The notes under the pieces are model-generated. The model was given only the letters and a program-made list of their open reading frames with translations. It had not been told where the DNA came from and did no database searches. From Mesobacillus sp. S13 (lineage in GTDB: Bacteria; Bacillota; Bacilli; Bacillales; Cytobacillaceae), in assembly GCF_020422885.1 (NCBI RefSeq), contig NZ_CP084622.1, forward strand, positions 2,995,001 through 3,059,000: a DNA stretch of 64,000 bases. Direction: 5' to 3'. Of this stretch, positions 19,401 through 27,857 are shown piece after piece (the first letter of the stretch is position 1; each line of letters starts with the position of its first letter). Both the position numbers and the translations under genes were made by a program.

Positions 19401-20067
19401 TTTCAACACTCCTCTTGAATTGGTCAAAAGACAATTCTGCATCCTGATGTTTGTCGACCTGGTTGATAATTAAATACAATTCTTTTCCAGCATCTGTTAA
19501 TTCTTTTGTAAAAAGAAAGTTCAGTTCAGATTGGACATGGTTATAATCCATGACATAAAAAACAATGTCTGACAAATGGAGCGCTGATTCAGTTGCAATC
19601 CTATGCGCATCATCTGTAGAATCGATTCCCGGTGTATCCATGATGACGGCCTGCTCAAGAAACTCAGCCCCACTATGGCTGATTTCGATCGCCTGTATTT
19701 GTTCGCCATCCTTGCAGTACGTTTTGACAGTTTCATAATCATATGGTGCCGGATACAAGCGTGACCTGCCTTCTTTGAAGAGGACCTTGGCATATTCAGA
19801 ACCTGATTTAATCCTTACCAGATTTGCACTGGTTGGGATCGGGCTTGATGGCAGGATGTTGTCGCCAATCAACCTGTTGATCATACTCGATTTACCTGCG
19901 GAAAAATGTCCGCAAAAAGCGATTGAGAATTCTTCTTCGACTGCTTTTCTTCCCAATTCCTTTACTTTTTCTGCTGTATCTTCATCGTGGTTTGAATTCA
20001 TTAAGTTATATAAAGATAGGATCTTTCCTAGAAGCTTATAATCTTGCTGTGCAATAGTGTGGCCCAT
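16414..20067 (-). CDS. dynA: Dynamin-like GTPase DynA
   Basis: This bacterial dynamin of about 1217 residues is a tandem fusion of two GTPase heads, as in B. subtilis DynA (YpbR), which mediates membrane fusion and protects membranes stressed by phage or antibiotics. Head 1 has GHFSAGKSS near 53-61, DTPGID and NQVDK. Head 2 has GAFSAGKSS near 640, DTPGAD and NAVD. Long coiled-coil regions follow each head. The frame opens at TTG 20088; ATG 20067, 8 nt after AAGGGG, is the likely start. The linker near 570-590 is low complexity. Confidence 0.95.
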   Translation of the reverse strand: MGHTIAQQDYKLLGKILSLYNLMNSNHDEDTAEKVKELGRKAVEEEFSIAFCGHFSAGKSSMINRLIGDNILPSSPIPTSANLVRIKSGSEYAKVLFKEGRSRLYPAPYDYETVKTYCKDGEQIQAIEISHSGAEFLEQAVIMDTPGIDSTDDAHRIATESALHLSDIVFYVMDYNHVQSELNFLFTKELTDAGKELYLIINQVDKHQDAELSFDQFKRSVEISFADWGVKHAGIFYTSLKEPDAPHNQFQELRSFIMERKGKRKEILPISIFKSMEKLTEDHLANLQQNVSEEIDQYEMVLEGIPDSERQRLSDELDTIKKHIEKIQIDRDPEREFREGLNDILKNAYLMPFQTRELAEAYLQSRQPDFKVGLLFSKQKTEQERTARLDNFYRDLEDKVQSQLNWHIKDFLSKLFKKHNLSQTELQTAANNFKIDFQTELLSEAVKPGARLSGDYVLNYTNDVADALKNLARRKLEPIKEKFIGNVKGLGDEEVNELLQKQEKLEKLFSAWEALRAIQETLAEQRRLVSEILYGQPTEFLEKDYHIFRAAEDEPEVILTDDTSSSNTAKKKAGPSAQEVPVEQGGNEIAQFHEEQQQLVEKMNYTAEQIENIPGLKKIARELKEKASRLKEREFTVALFGAFSAGKSSFANALVGERILPVSPNPTTAAINKIKPVTTEHPHGTVIVKIKNADEMLKELDRSLGLFGKNTSDFERAIDQINTLEFEDSGYSAAEKTHYSFLKAFAKGFSNFKNSFGELLSVDLESFRGYVAEEEKSCFVEWIEVYYDCELTREGITLVDTPGADSINARHTGVAFDYIKNSDAILFVTYYNHAFSKADREFLIQLGRVKDTFELDKMFFIVNAVDLANSEEERSDVLEYVEDQLVQYGIRKPHLFPVSSLNGLNAKLEDKNGGDQLFNQFERSFYSFIANDLMNMAVESAEAKWGQAINMIEEMIRSAEEDKAARADKRQKLISQKEEMLHVLSEKKPSVLEERLIQESDELTYYIRQRVFIRFGEFFREAFNPALLKDDGRNMKKALESALDELVDSIGYDLAQEMRATSLRSEAFIVRILKEFQEALIAEFLKINSSVSISATENGTLTGLDFETAYQDIDRTRFRKTLGMFKNPKSFFEKNEKKFMADELEKLLHGPAGDYLEKENARLKGHYLPELEREFAKVQKDFSEQITEYFEGITSALDDNFSIDSVKTALLKIKNYQ

Positions 20068-20152
20068 TCCTCTAACCCCTTGTGACAAAATTGTGAATAA
20101 CTTTATTTTATATGATTTTTCGCTCTTTTCCTATAATTACATTTTTGCTTTT

Positions 20153-20190
20153 CGAAAAAAGAAAGCCCGGACACTGGGTCCAGGCTTTCA
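20153..20190 (-). terminator. Terminator after the 42-aa gene
   Basis: GAAAGCC..GGAC pairs with GGTCC..GGCTTTC (20161-20189). On the minus strand it is followed by TTTTTT. Confidence 0.8.
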
Positions 20191-20211
20191 TCTAATTGAG
20201 AATAGGGTTGG

Positions 20212-20340
20212 TTAATGTGGTTTTAGTACATTGCTAAGTACGTATTTCATAAGTAAGGAATAAGCTGCAATGGTTGAAACAACGATCATTGAAACCATGG
20301 GTCCGACACCATCCTTAAGGTTCTTTTTAATTGAGAACAA
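20212..20340 (-). CDS. Putative small membrane protein (42 aa)
   Basis: A TTG-started frame of 43 codons encodes a basic N-terminus (MFSIKKNLKDG) followed by one hydrophobic helix (MVSMIVVSTIAAYSLL) and a basic end. Its ribosome site is weak (AAGATGAAAA). It lies between bpsB and dynA and ends just before a good terminator, which supports translation of this stretch. ATG 20298 is an alternative start. Not recognised as a known family. Confidence 0.45.
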   Translation of the reverse strand: MFSIKKNLKDGVGPMVSMIVVSTIAAYSLLMKYVLSNVLKPH

Positions 20341-20395
20341 TTTTCATCTTAAGAAAAGTGTATCACTATTGATTATCATTTTCAATGAAAGGAAG

Positions 20396-20965
20396 TTAAT
20401 TGTCACACTTATTTAACAAATTCGGAACGAAGCGCCCATGAGTTGAGAATTCAGATTCATACTTCGTCAGCTCTCTCAATGCCTTTTCCTCCGCTGGGAT
20501 CCTAATGGATAAAATAAGGATATTTAATAGAGTAAAGACTGCCATTGTAATATAGGCATTGAACATTAGGGGAATAACAATCAATTCTATCGCCACTATT
20601 AAATAGTTAGGATGCTTGATGATCTTATAAGGACCTCTCTTGACCACATTGGCTCCAGGAAGAATAATGATTTTTGTATTCCAGAACTTGCCTAAAGAAG
20701 ACAGTGCCCAAATCCTCATTATCTGTGTAAAAATGAACAGAGCAAGTAACACTGGCCAAAATCCTGACAGATTTTTATCAAAAAGAATCACTTCCACGAT
20801 AAAAGTGATAAAAAAAGCTGTGTGGATTGCAACCATAGCAGGATAGTGTCCCTGTCCAAACTCTATTGCTCCCTGCTCTTTCATCCAGGCCTCATTTTTT
20901 CTGGCTATGACTAGTTCTGTCATCCTCTGAAAGATTACCAATCCGACAAATATGAGGAACATCAT
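20396..20965 (-). CDS. bpsB: Isoprenylcysteine methyltransferase-family protein BpsB (YpbQ)
   Basis: This integral membrane methyltransferase has 189 residues and four to five helices. The ICMT-type motif is KRGPYKIIKHPNYL near 110-123, with a terminal acidic-basic stretch EEKALRELTKYESEF. In B. subtilis, BpsB O-methylates the alkylpyrones made by the neighbouring type III polyketide synthase. It starts 1-2 nt after the bpsA stop, so the two form one operon. Confidence 0.92.
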   Translation of the reverse strand: MMFLIFVGLVIFQRMTELVIARKNEAWMKEQGAIEFGQGHYPAMVAIHTAFFITFIVEVILFDKNLSGFWPVLLALFIFTQIMRIWALSSLGKFWNTKIIILPGANVVKRGPYKIIKHPNYLIVAIELIVIPLMFNAYITMAVFTLLNILILSIRIPAEEKALRELTKYESEFSTHGRFVPNLLNKCDN

Positions 20966-20966
20966 T

Positions 20967-22052
20967 TTATTCCCACCTCATCAATAACAATTCCGAGCTG
21001 AATCCTGGCCCAAGGGCAGCACCCAAGCCAAGGTCGCCTTTCTCTGCAGTCTCCATGAACCTCTTTAATACGTATAGTATTGTCACTGAAGACATATTCC
21101 CATATTCTTTTAAGACTTCAAGTGAAGTCTTCGTCATCGTCTTTGGAAACTTTAATGCAGATACATAGGCTTCAAGTACTTTCTTTCCTCCAGGATGAGC
21201 AATAAAGTGATCAAGATCTGGAACGTCAAGGCCATTGGTATTCAAGAACCTTAAGACATTGGGCTGCAGCCAGTTTTCAATGATCGTCGGTATATCCTTG
21301 GAAAAGACGACATATAGTCCCTCATTTTTCACTTCCCAGCCCATTACATCTTCAGAATCCGGCATGGTGGTGGACTGTGTACCGATAATATTGGGGGCCG
21401 AAGATTTTTTCATCATATTTTCATAGCCGGAACGATCTCCGCAGACTAGGGCACAGGCAACACCGTCTGCAAACAGGGAAGTGCCGATCAGATTGCTTTT
21501 TGAACGGTCGTTTCGTTGAAAAGTTAAGCTGCACAACTCAATGGATAGCACAAGCACTTTTGCCTCTGGATAGGCAAGACAATACTCATAGGCACGCGAC
21601 AAGCCTGATGCTCCGCCTGCACACCCGAGGCCCCAAATCGGAATCCTTTTCGTATATTGAGAAGAAGGCAGGACATTCATTATTCTCGCATCAATGCTCG
21701 GAGTCGACACACCCGTACTGCTGATGGTAAAAATAGCATCAATTTCTTCAAGATGCACTTCGTCTTTCAGAAACTCATCGTTCTTCAGGCAATTTGAAAT
21801 GGCTTTTGCCCCAAGATCAACAGCTGCCTCGATATAGGCATCATTCTTCTCTTCAAATGTATGATCATGTTCAAACCATTCAAGGTCTTTGGCAAAATGG
21901 CGTTTTTCTATTTGACCATTCTGAAAAACGGTAATCAGCCTTTTGATGTCTTTAAAGGATTCACTGAAAAGATTTTCTGCAAAGTCCATTACCTTATCCT
22001 GCTCTATAGAATAAGGCGGCACAGCTTCTGCGATGGATATAATTCTCGGCAT
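20967..22052 (-). CDS. bpsA: Type III polyketide synthase BpsA (chalcone synthase-like)
   Basis: It condenses long-chain acyl-CoA starters with malonyl-CoA to give alkylpyrones. The protein has 361 residues. The catalytic triad is visible: Cys144 (GLGCAGGASG), His286 (FIAHPGGKK) and Asn319 (EYGNMSS). The frame extends to 22094, but ATG 22052 follows GAGGAGAG and gives the usual start MPRIISIAEAVPPYS. The upstream 22053-22260 stretch holds a terminator hairpin and, beyond it, a tandem repeat array. Confidence 0.94.
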   Translation of the reverse strand: MPRIISIAEAVPPYSIEQDKVMDFAENLFSESFKDIKRLITVFQNGQIEKRHFAKDLEWFEHDHTFEEKNDAYIEAAVDLGAKAISNCLKNDEFLKDEVHLEEIDAIFTISSTGVSTPSIDARIMNVLPSSQYTKRIPIWGLGCAGGASGLSRAYEYCLAYPEAKVLVLSIELCSLTFQRNDRSKSNLIGTSLFADGVACALVCGDRSGYENMMKKSSAPNIIGTQSTTMPDSEDVMGWEVKNEGLYVVFSKDIPTIIENWLQPNVLRFLNTNGLDVPDLDHFIAHPGGKKVLEAYVSALKFPKTMTKTSLEVLKEYGNMSSVTILYVLKRFMETAEKGDLGLGAALGPGFSSELLLMRWE

Positions 22053-22138
22053 TTTTATACTCTCCTCACATCTATGTACGGTTACTTTTTCCATTTACCC
22101 GGAGAGTATACAGTCAAACTAGTCTGTGACTTTGAAAC

Positions 22139-22172
22139 GAAAAAAAAGCCTTCCCCGCAATAAGGGAAAGCT
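22139..22172 (-). terminator. Terminator or attenuator upstream of bpsA
   Basis: AGCCTTCCC pairs with GGGAAAGCT, followed on the minus strand by TTTTTTTT. It stops reading from the SDR gene and its repeat-bearing 3' UTR before bpsA. Confidence 0.75.
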
Positions 22173-22280
22173 AACGTTTTGAAGGAGTTGCTGTGCAAGT
22201 TCATTATACAATGCACTGAGGCCTTATACATTATAAAATCTTTACCAGTTGACAATGTATTTCAATGTACGCTTTCTGCA

Positions 22281-22540
22281 TTTACCGTTTTTCAAGCTGC
22301 GACTCCATTTCGGGCAATGCAGAGCATCTGCTTTTACCGCTTTTCAAGCCGCGCCCCCTTTACGGGCAATGCAAAGCAGCTGCTTTTACCGTTTTTCAAG
22401 CCGCGACCCTTTTTCGGGCAATGCAAAGCAGCTGCTTTTACCGTTTTTCAAGCCGCGACCCTTTTTCGGGCAATGCAAAGCAGCTGCTTTTACCGTTTTC
22501 CATCTCTTTATCATTTTTGGGGTAATGCAGTAAAACTTCT
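22281..22540. repeat. Tandem array of five 52-bp units
   Basis: Units begin at 22281, 22333, 22385, 22437 and 22489, an exact 52-bp period. Each reads TTTACCGTTTTTCAAGCC ... CGGGCAATGC ... AAGCAGCTGC; the last is degenerate. The junction holds the perfect palindrome AAAGCAGCTGCTTT. The sequence is unrelated to the array at 10201 although the period is the same. It begins about 30 bp past the SDR stop and would be its 3' UTR. Confidence 0.85.
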
Positions 22541-22569
22541 TATTACACTAGGTACCATACACCAGGCAA

Positions 22570-23343
22570 TCAAAATCCATGGATCGTCATTCCGCCATCA
22601 ACGAATAATGTTTGCCCTGTCACATAGTTCCCCGCATCGGAACTCAGGAATACAACAGGCCCTACAAGCTCAGGCAACTCCCCGATCCGCTTCAAAGGCG
22701 TTACTGATAGGATGTCCTGAACATACGCTTCGTCGGCCAATAGTTTTTCTGTCAGCGGCGTTTTGAAGTACCATGGCCCGATTGAATTCACGTTAATTCC
22801 GTACTGTCCCCATTCCATAGCGAGCACCTTTGTCATCTGCATAAGGGCTGCTTTAGTCGCTGCATAGACGACACCCGTCCTGAGCGCTACTTGTCCGGCA
22901 ACAGAGGCGATATTAATGATCTTCCCCCCTGCATTTTGTTCCTTCATGATTTTTCCCGCTTCCTGGGACATCATGAAGGCTGATTTCAGGTTGGTATCCA
23001 TGATTGTTTGCCATTCTTCATCTGTAGCTTCCAAAGCTTTTGAACGGATATTCATTCCTGCATTATTGACAAGAATATCAATTTTTCCCCATTCAGAACT
23101 GACTGCAGAAATCGAATTATGTACTTGGTCCCTTTTGGTCACATCTGTCGGCAGCACGAGAGTTTTCCTTCCTAATTTCTCAATTACCGAAGATGTTTCT
23201 TTGAGATCCTCCTCCGTTCGGGCAAGTAAGGCAACATTTGCTCCAGCCTCAGCCAGGCCAATAGCGATCGCCCTGCCGATCCCTCTTCCAGCGCCTGACA
23301 CTATCGCTGTTTTCCCTTCTAAATCAAATGATGGCAAAAACAT
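22570..23343 (-). CDS. Short-chain dehydrogenase/reductase
   Basis: This classical SDR has 257 residues and is related to the gluconate-5-/glucose dehydrogenase group. The NAD(P) loop is GAGRGIGRA (17-25), and NNAG lies at 93-96. The catalytic residues are Ser147, Tyr160 and Lys164 (YAATK). It ends in VDGGMTIHGF. The substrate cannot be assigned from sequence. The ATG at 23343 follows GGGAGGATG. A 52-bp tandem array directly follows its stop. Confidence 0.92.
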   Translation of the reverse strand: MFLPSFDLEGKTAIVSGAGRGIGRAIAIGLAEAGANVALLARTEEDLKETSSVIEKLGRKTLVLPTDVTKRDQVHNSISAVSSEWGKIDILVNNAGMNIRSKALEATDEEWQTIMDTNLKSAFMMSQEAGKIMKEQNAGGKIINIASVAGQVALRTGVVYAATKAALMQMTKVLAMEWGQYGINVNSIGPWYFKTPLTEKLLADEAYVQDILSVTPLKRIGELPELVGPVVFLSSDAGNYVTGQTLFVDGGMTIHGF

Positions 23344-23483
23344 TCATATCATCCTCCCACTTTAAATTGACTCCATTTTACCATATTAAGCGGGAAATTC
23401 AGGCTTCGTCGCCTGACATTCAATTTAAATTCTCGACTGATAAATTTCCTTAATTAGTATCAAATAAAGCATGGCAGATAGAA

Positions 23484-23507
23484 AAAGCACCTAAACAGGT
23501 GCTATTT
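23484..23507 (-). terminator. Terminator of the 41-aa zinc-ribbon gene
   Basis: AGCACCT pairs with AGGTGCT around AAAC, then TTTTTC on the minus strand. It overlaps the stop codon of the small gene. Confidence 0.75.
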
Positions 23508-23627
23508 TTCATTGGATTGCTTTTGTACCTCAATCCAGATTTGTTTTTCGGCTGCTCCTCCACATATATTACATACTTTCATTTCATCATATATGAGGCG
23601 GCAATGTTCGCAATAAAACTTCTTCAT
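23502..23627 (-). CDS. Small zinc-ribbon protein (41 aa)
   Basis: The protein begins MKKFYCEHCRLIYDEMK and then has VCNICGG, giving two CxxC knuckles of a zinc ribbon. The ATG at 23627 has AGGAAGTGG upstream, and a terminator overlaps the end. No further function can be read from it. Confidence 0.7.
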   Translation of the reverse strand: MKKFYCEHCRLIYDEMKVCNICGGAAEKQIWIEVQKQSNEK

Positions 23628-23806
23628 GAGTACCACTTCCTGATCGACACATTTTATATTAGTTTATTCGCTTAAGTTCAGATTAGTGATTCCTGTTTTT
23701 AAAAATGTCAAGTCGTTCTGTCACATCTCGTTTTGCTTGTTTTCACTTTTGTTCATGGTTTCACATGGGTGTATTCACAAATTCTTCACATTTCCCCCTC
23801 GTTCTA

Positions 23807-23849
23807 TGTGACTTAAATCACTGTATTGACGCGTTTTCACCATTAACAT
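23807..23849 (+). promoter_or_regulatory. Crp/Fnr-type site and promoter of the ba3 oxidase operon
   Basis: TGTGACTTAAATCACT lies at 23807-23822 (GTGA-N6-TCAC, centre 23814.5). A -10-like TAACAT at 23844-23849 starts 29.5 bp from the centre, which places the site near -41.5 as for a class II activator. The rest of 23628-23980 is AT-rich with no other recognisable element. Confidence 0.65.
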
Positions 23850-23980
23850 AGTAAATATGTCAGGTATGAACAATTTGTGAACTGTCTGAAACCATATTTA
23901 CGTTTCCAAATTGTTTTGTATTATGAGAATGTACTCATCAATTATTAACGAACATTTAATTACGAAGGGAGTGGACCGGG

Positions 23981-24130
23981 ATGGCTCAGCCTGGAATCGG
24001 GAAGAAAACACATACGAAGGTGGAAGACCAATCTTCCTTGAAAGGAACACTTGCATCTGTGTTCTTGTTAGGATTCTTTTTAATCGCTACTTGGGTAGGC
24101 GTTTATTTATTATTTGTTAATCGTTTTTAA
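23981..24130 (+). CDS. ba3-type oxidase small subunit (subunit IIa-like)
   Basis: This 49-residue protein has a soluble, basic N-terminal half and one transmembrane helix (TLASVFLLGFFLIATWVGVY). It lies 27 bp before the CuA subunit gene. A single-helix subunit (IIa) at this place is known for ba3 oxidases such as that of Thermus. The ATG at 23981 follows GAAGGGAGTGG. Confidence 0.75.
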   Translation: MAQPGIGKKTHTKVEDQSSLKGTLASVFLLGFFLIATWVGVYLLFVNRF

Positions 24131-24157
24131 GAGAGACCAAAAGGGGAGAAACAAGTT

Positions 24158-24634
24158 ATGCATATTCATAAATTTGAAAAGATCTGGCTTATATTTGGAA
24201 TTACGACATTAATCGTATTTCTATCTGTTATTGGAGTCAGCGCATTTTATTTAGGCAACCAGCCACCAAGCTGCCTGGCAACAATCAATCCTGAAAAGGT
24301 AGATACTACAGCACCTTTCGATGAGCCTGGCCTGAAGAAGGTAGAAGGAAAAGAATGGGATTACGAACTTGTCTTTGTAGCTTCTGCATTTTCCTACAAT
24401 CCTGGACAAATTGAGGTTCCAAAAGGAGCCAAAGTGAAAGTAATCGCGACTACCAAAGACGTCATCCACGGATTCCAGGTGGCAGGAACAAATATTAATA
24501 TGATGCTAGAGCCTGGATATATCAGTGAGTTCGTCACAACATTTGACAAAGCTGGCGATTATCTGATTGTTTGTAATGAATATTGTGGTGTCGGCCACCA
24601 CATGATGACGTCTAAAATCGAGGTGGTTGAATAA
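24158..24634 (+). CDS. cbaB: ba3-type cytochrome c oxidase subunit II (CuA)
   Basis: The protein has 158 residues with one N-terminal membrane anchor (8-32) and an extracytoplasmic cupredoxin. The CuA ligands are visible: His104 (VIHGF), Cys139, Cys143, His147 and Met150 (CNEYCGVGHHMM). The short single-anchor form is typical of ba3 (type B) oxidases. Its stop overlaps the start of subunit I by one nucleotide (TAATG). Confidence 0.93.
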   Translation: MHIHKFEKIWLIFGITTLIVFLSVIGVSAFYLGNQPPSCLATINPEKVDTTAPFDEPGLKKVEGKEWDYELVFVASAFSYNPGQIEVPKGAKVKVIATTKDVIHGFQVAGTNINMMLEPGYISEFVTTFDKAGDYLIVCNEYCGVGHHMMTSKIEVVE

Positions 24635-26289
24635 TGACTACGAAATTAATTAATCCAAAAGTAGACCGCCGAGACGGCAAATTGGCAATGGCCCACTTTT
24701 ATGTCGCTTTCATCGCTCTTGCAATTGGCGGGCTTGCAGGTTTGCTCCAGACACTCGTCCGTTCAGGAAAATTCGAACTGCCTTCATGGACTGGATATTA
24801 CCAAATCCTCACGGTCCATGGTGTTGTGCTCGGACTGGTTTTAACTACATTTTTCATTATGGGATTCCAGCTCGCTTTAGTGAGCAAAACATCCGGTACA
24901 TTAACAGATAAACAACGTTTGACTGGCTGGATTGGTTTCTGGACAATGACAATTGGTACTGTAATGGCTGCTGTCATGATCCTGACGAACCAGGCTTCTG
25001 TTCTTTATACATTTTACGCACCTTTACAAGCACACGCACTCTTTTACCTAGGACTTACACTTGTCATCGTCGGAAGCTGGATTGACGGTGCCGCACTGAT
25101 TATGGCTTACACTTCATGGAGAAAAGCAAATCCAGGAAAACCTAGTCCATTGCTGACTTTTATGTCACTTGTAAACACGCTTATGTGGATTGTTGCGACA
25201 ATTGGTGTCGCTGCCACCGTATTATTCCAACTGCTTCCTTGGTCACTTGGCCTAGTAGAGCGGGTAGATGTATTGGTCAGCCGTACATTGTTCTGGTATT
25301 TCGGACATCCGCTTGTATATTTCTGGCTGTTGCCTGCATATATGGCCTGGTATGCGATCGTGCCAAAGATCATCGGCGGAAAGATTTTCTCTGATTCTTT
25401 AGCAAGGATGTCTTTCATCCTATTCCTGTTATTCTCAATCCCTGTTGGTTTCCACCACCAGTTGATGGAACCAGGTATTGACCCAGCATGGAAATTCCTT
25501 CAGGTTATTTTGACATTCCTTGTTGTCATCCCATCATTGATGACTGCATTTTCGTTGTTTGCGACATTTGAAATGTTCGGCCGTTCAAAAGGCTCTACTG
25601 GCCTATTCGGCTGGGTAAAAAAGCTTCCTTGGGGCGATGCACGCTTTGCAGTACCATTTATCGGAATGCTAGCTTTCATTCCTGCTGGTGCTGGCGGACT
25701 AGTCAACGCATCCCACCAGTTGAACCAGGTAGTACACAATACCATTTGGGTTACAGGCCATTTCCATTTGACACTTGCGACTTCAGTCGTCCTGACTTTC
25801 TTCGGAATTTCTTATTGGCTAGTTCCTCACCTTACTGGAAGGGTACTAACAAAGGCTATGAATAAACTAGCAATCATTCAGGGGATTGTCTGGGCAATCG
25901 GTATGACCTTCATGTCCGGTGCAATGCACGCAGCAGGCCTGCTTGGCGCTCCACGCCGTTCATCATTCTCAACTTACGGAGGTGCAGAACAAGCTGCTGA
26001 ATGGATTCCTTACCAGGTCGCACAGGCAGTCGGTGGATCCATCCTGTTCCTTGGAATCATACTGATGCTTTACATTTTCATCAATCTTGCATTCTTTGCA
26101 CCTAAAGGTGATGAAGAATTCCCTGTCGGAGAGGTTGCTGATCAAGCTGAGAAGACTCCGATGGTATTCGAAAACTGGAAGTTATGGCTTGGCATCACTG
26201 TCCTTTTAATCCTATTCGCATACACAATACCGTTCATCGATATGATCCAAAATGCACCGATAGGATCTAAGGGATATAAGTTCTTCTAA
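24634..26289 (+). CDS. cbaA: ba3-type cytochrome c oxidase subunit I
   Basis: This terminal oxidase reduces O2 to water and pumps protons. It has 551 residues and about 13 helices. Heme ligands are His62 (VHGVVLG) and His376/His378 (GHFHLT). CuB ligands are His225 (GHPLVYFW, with Tyr229) and His274-His275 (FHHQ). Together with subunits II and IIa it forms a compact type B oxidase, expected to have high O2 affinity. Its promoter carries a Crp/Fnr-type site shared with NO-reductase and hcp promoters. Confidence 0.95.
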   Translation: MTTKLINPKVDRRDGKLAMAHFYVAFIALAIGGLAGLLQTLVRSGKFELPSWTGYYQILTVHGVVLGLVLTTFFIMGFQLALVSKTSGTLTDKQRLTGWIGFWTMTIGTVMAAVMILTNQASVLYTFYAPLQAHALFYLGLTLVIVGSWIDGAALIMAYTSWRKANPGKPSPLLTFMSLVNTLMWIVATIGVAATVLFQLLPWSLGLVERVDVLVSRTLFWYFGHPLVYFWLLPAYMAWYAIVPKIIGGKIFSDSLARMSFILFLLFSIPVGFHHQLMEPGIDPAWKFLQVILTFLVVIPSLMTAFSLFATFEMFGRSKGSTGLFGWVKKLPWGDARFAVPFIGMLAFIPAGAGGLVNASHQLNQVVHNTIWVTGHFHLTLATSVVLTFFGISYWLVPHLTGRVLTKAMNKLAIIQGIVWAIGMTFMSGAMHAAGLLGAPRRSSFSTYGGAEQAAEWIPYQVAQAVGGSILFLGIILMLYIFINLAFFAPKGDEEFPVGEVADQAEKTPMVFENWKLWLGITVLLILFAYTIPFIDMIQNAPIGSKGYKFF

Positions 26290-26327
26290 AAGCTTTCTTC
26301 TTAAGTATAGAAGCAAAAAATAACCAA

Positions 26328-26372
26328 AACAGGGTATGAAATCAAAAAAGGTTTCACACCCTGTTTTTTATT
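26328..26372 (+). terminator. ba3 operon terminator
   Basis: AACAGGGTATGAAA pairs with TTTCACACCCTGTT and is followed by TTTT. Confidence 0.85.
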
Positions 26373-26391
26373 GTTATACAGTATTGATCCT

Positions 26392-26429
26392 AAAAAAATA
26401 GGATGCATAGGCATCCTATTTTTTTACAA
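26392..26429. terminator. Bidirectional terminator, asnS side
   Basis: AAATAGGATGC pairs with GCATCCTATTT with seven A and seven T on the flanks. It serves asnS on the minus strand. Confidence 0.88.
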
Positions 26430-26437
26430 GTATTTAA

Positions 26438-27829
26438 TTAAAAATCTGCGTTTCCTGGTGTACGAGGGAATGGAATGACATCGCGGATGTTCTTCATCCC
26501 TGTTAGATACATAACAAGTCGTTCGAATCCGATTCCGTAGCCAGAATGCTTAGTGCTGCCGTATTTTCTAAGCTCAAGATACCACCAGTAGTCTTCTTCA
26601 GACATACCAAGTTCTTTAATTCGTTCTGCGAGGACTTCTTCTCTTTCCTCACGCTGACTTCCCCCAATTAACTCGCCAATTCCAGGGACTAAAAGGTCAG
26701 TTGCGGCAACTGTCTTGCCATCCTCATTCGCTCGCATATAAAATGCCTTGATGTCTTTCGGATAGTCGGTTACGAAGACAGGACGCTTGTAAATTTCCTC
26801 ACTAAGGTAACGCTCATGTTCGGTTTGCAAATCTGTACCCCATTCAACTGGGTATTCAAATTCCTTGCCTGAGTTCTTTAGTAATTCAACTGCTTCGCTA
26901 TAAGTAACTCGCCCGAAATCGGATTCTAATGCATTCTGCAATCTTTCGATAAGTGTTTTATCAATAAAGCTATTGAAGAAGGCCATTTCTTCTGGTGCAT
27001 GTTCAAAAACATAATCAATGACATACTTGACCATTTCTTCTCCAAGGTCCATGATATCAGGTAATTCTGCAAAGGCAACTTCCGGCTCGACCATCCAGAA
27101 TTCCGCAGCATGTCTTGCCGTATTTGAATTTTCTGCCCTGAATGTTGGACCAAAGGTATACACATTACGGAAAGCTAGCGCAAAGCTTTCCGCATTCAGT
27201 TGACCGCTCACGGTCAAGTTGGTCTCTTTGCCGAAGAAATCTGCACTTTCATCCACTTTTCCGTCCTCAGTTTTTAGAAGCTTGTTCATGTCCATTGATG
27301 TCACACGAAACATTTCCCCGGCACCTTCAGTGTCGCTTCCAGTAATAATCGGTGTATGTACATGGACAAATCCTTTGTCTTGGAAGAATTTGTGTAGGGC
27401 ATAAGATGCAAGAGATCTTACTCTAAAAACGGCTGAGAAGGCGTTTGCTCTCGGACGTAAGTGAGCGATTGTTCTCAAATATTCAAGGGTATGTCTCTTT
27501 TTTTGTATAGGATAATCGGTATCCGACAATCCCTCGACTACAATTTTAGTCGCTTTGATTTCAAAAGGCTGTTTCATGTCAGGAGTTGGTACATATTCAC
27601 CTTCTACTAAAACAGAAGAGCTAATAGGCAACTTTGTAACTTCTTTGAAGTTATCAAGGGTATCTTCAAAAACAACTTGTACACTCTTAAAGAAAGTTCC
27701 ATCGTTTAACTCCATAAAGCCAATGGTTTTGGAATCACGAAGAGTACGGATCCATCCTGTAATTTGAACAGTTTGGTCTTTAAAATTTTCTTGGTTTCTG
27801 TATAAATCTTTTACTACGGTCTTAATCAT
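26438..27829 (-). CDS. asnS: Asparaginyl-tRNA synthetase
   Basis: This class IIb aminoacyl-tRNA synthetase has 463 residues. The N-terminal OB-fold anticodon-binding domain spans about 1-110. Motif 2 is [11 protein letters not shown] near 230, and motif 3 is [12 protein letters not shown] near 432. It is controlled by an Asn-specific T-box directly upstream. In B. subtilis asnS lies between aspB and dnaD; here that position (56974-57203) is empty and the gene stands beside the ba3 oxidase. Confidence 0.96.
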   Translation of the reverse strand: MIKTVVKDLYRNQENFKDQTVQITGWIRTLRDSKTIGFMELNDGTFFKSVQVVFEDTLDNFKEVTKLPISSSVLVEGEYVPTPDMKQPFEIKATKIVVEGLSDTDYPIQKKRHTLEYLRTIAHLRPRANAFSAVFRVRSLASYALHKFFQDKGFVHVHTPIITGSDTEGAGEMFRVTSMDMNKLLKTEDGKVDESADFFGKETNLTVSGQLNAESFALAFRNVYTFGPTFRAENSNTARHAAEFWMVEPEVAFAELPDIMDLGEEMVKYVIDYVFEHAPEEMAFFNSFIDKTLIERLQNALESDFGRVTYSEAVELLKNSGKEFEYPVEWGTDLQTEHERYLSEEIYKRPVFVTDYPKDIKAFYMRANEDGKTVAATDLLVPGIGELIGGSQREEREEVLAERIKELGMSEEDYWWYLELRKYGSTKHSGYGIGFERLVMYLTGMKNIRDVIPFPRTPGNADF

Positions 27830-27857
27830 AATTAACCTCCTCAGGGTAATTTTTGCA

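Noticed and set aside
22179..22766. Protein-coding frames across the 52-bp array
   Set aside because: Because 52 is not a multiple of 3, all three frames show similar repeated peptides. They are products of the repeat and partly antisense to the SDR gene, with no ribosome site.
23628..23980. A second gene upstream of the ba3 operon
   Set aside because: No frame with a ribosome site was found. The region is explained by the promoter and the Crp/Fnr-type site.
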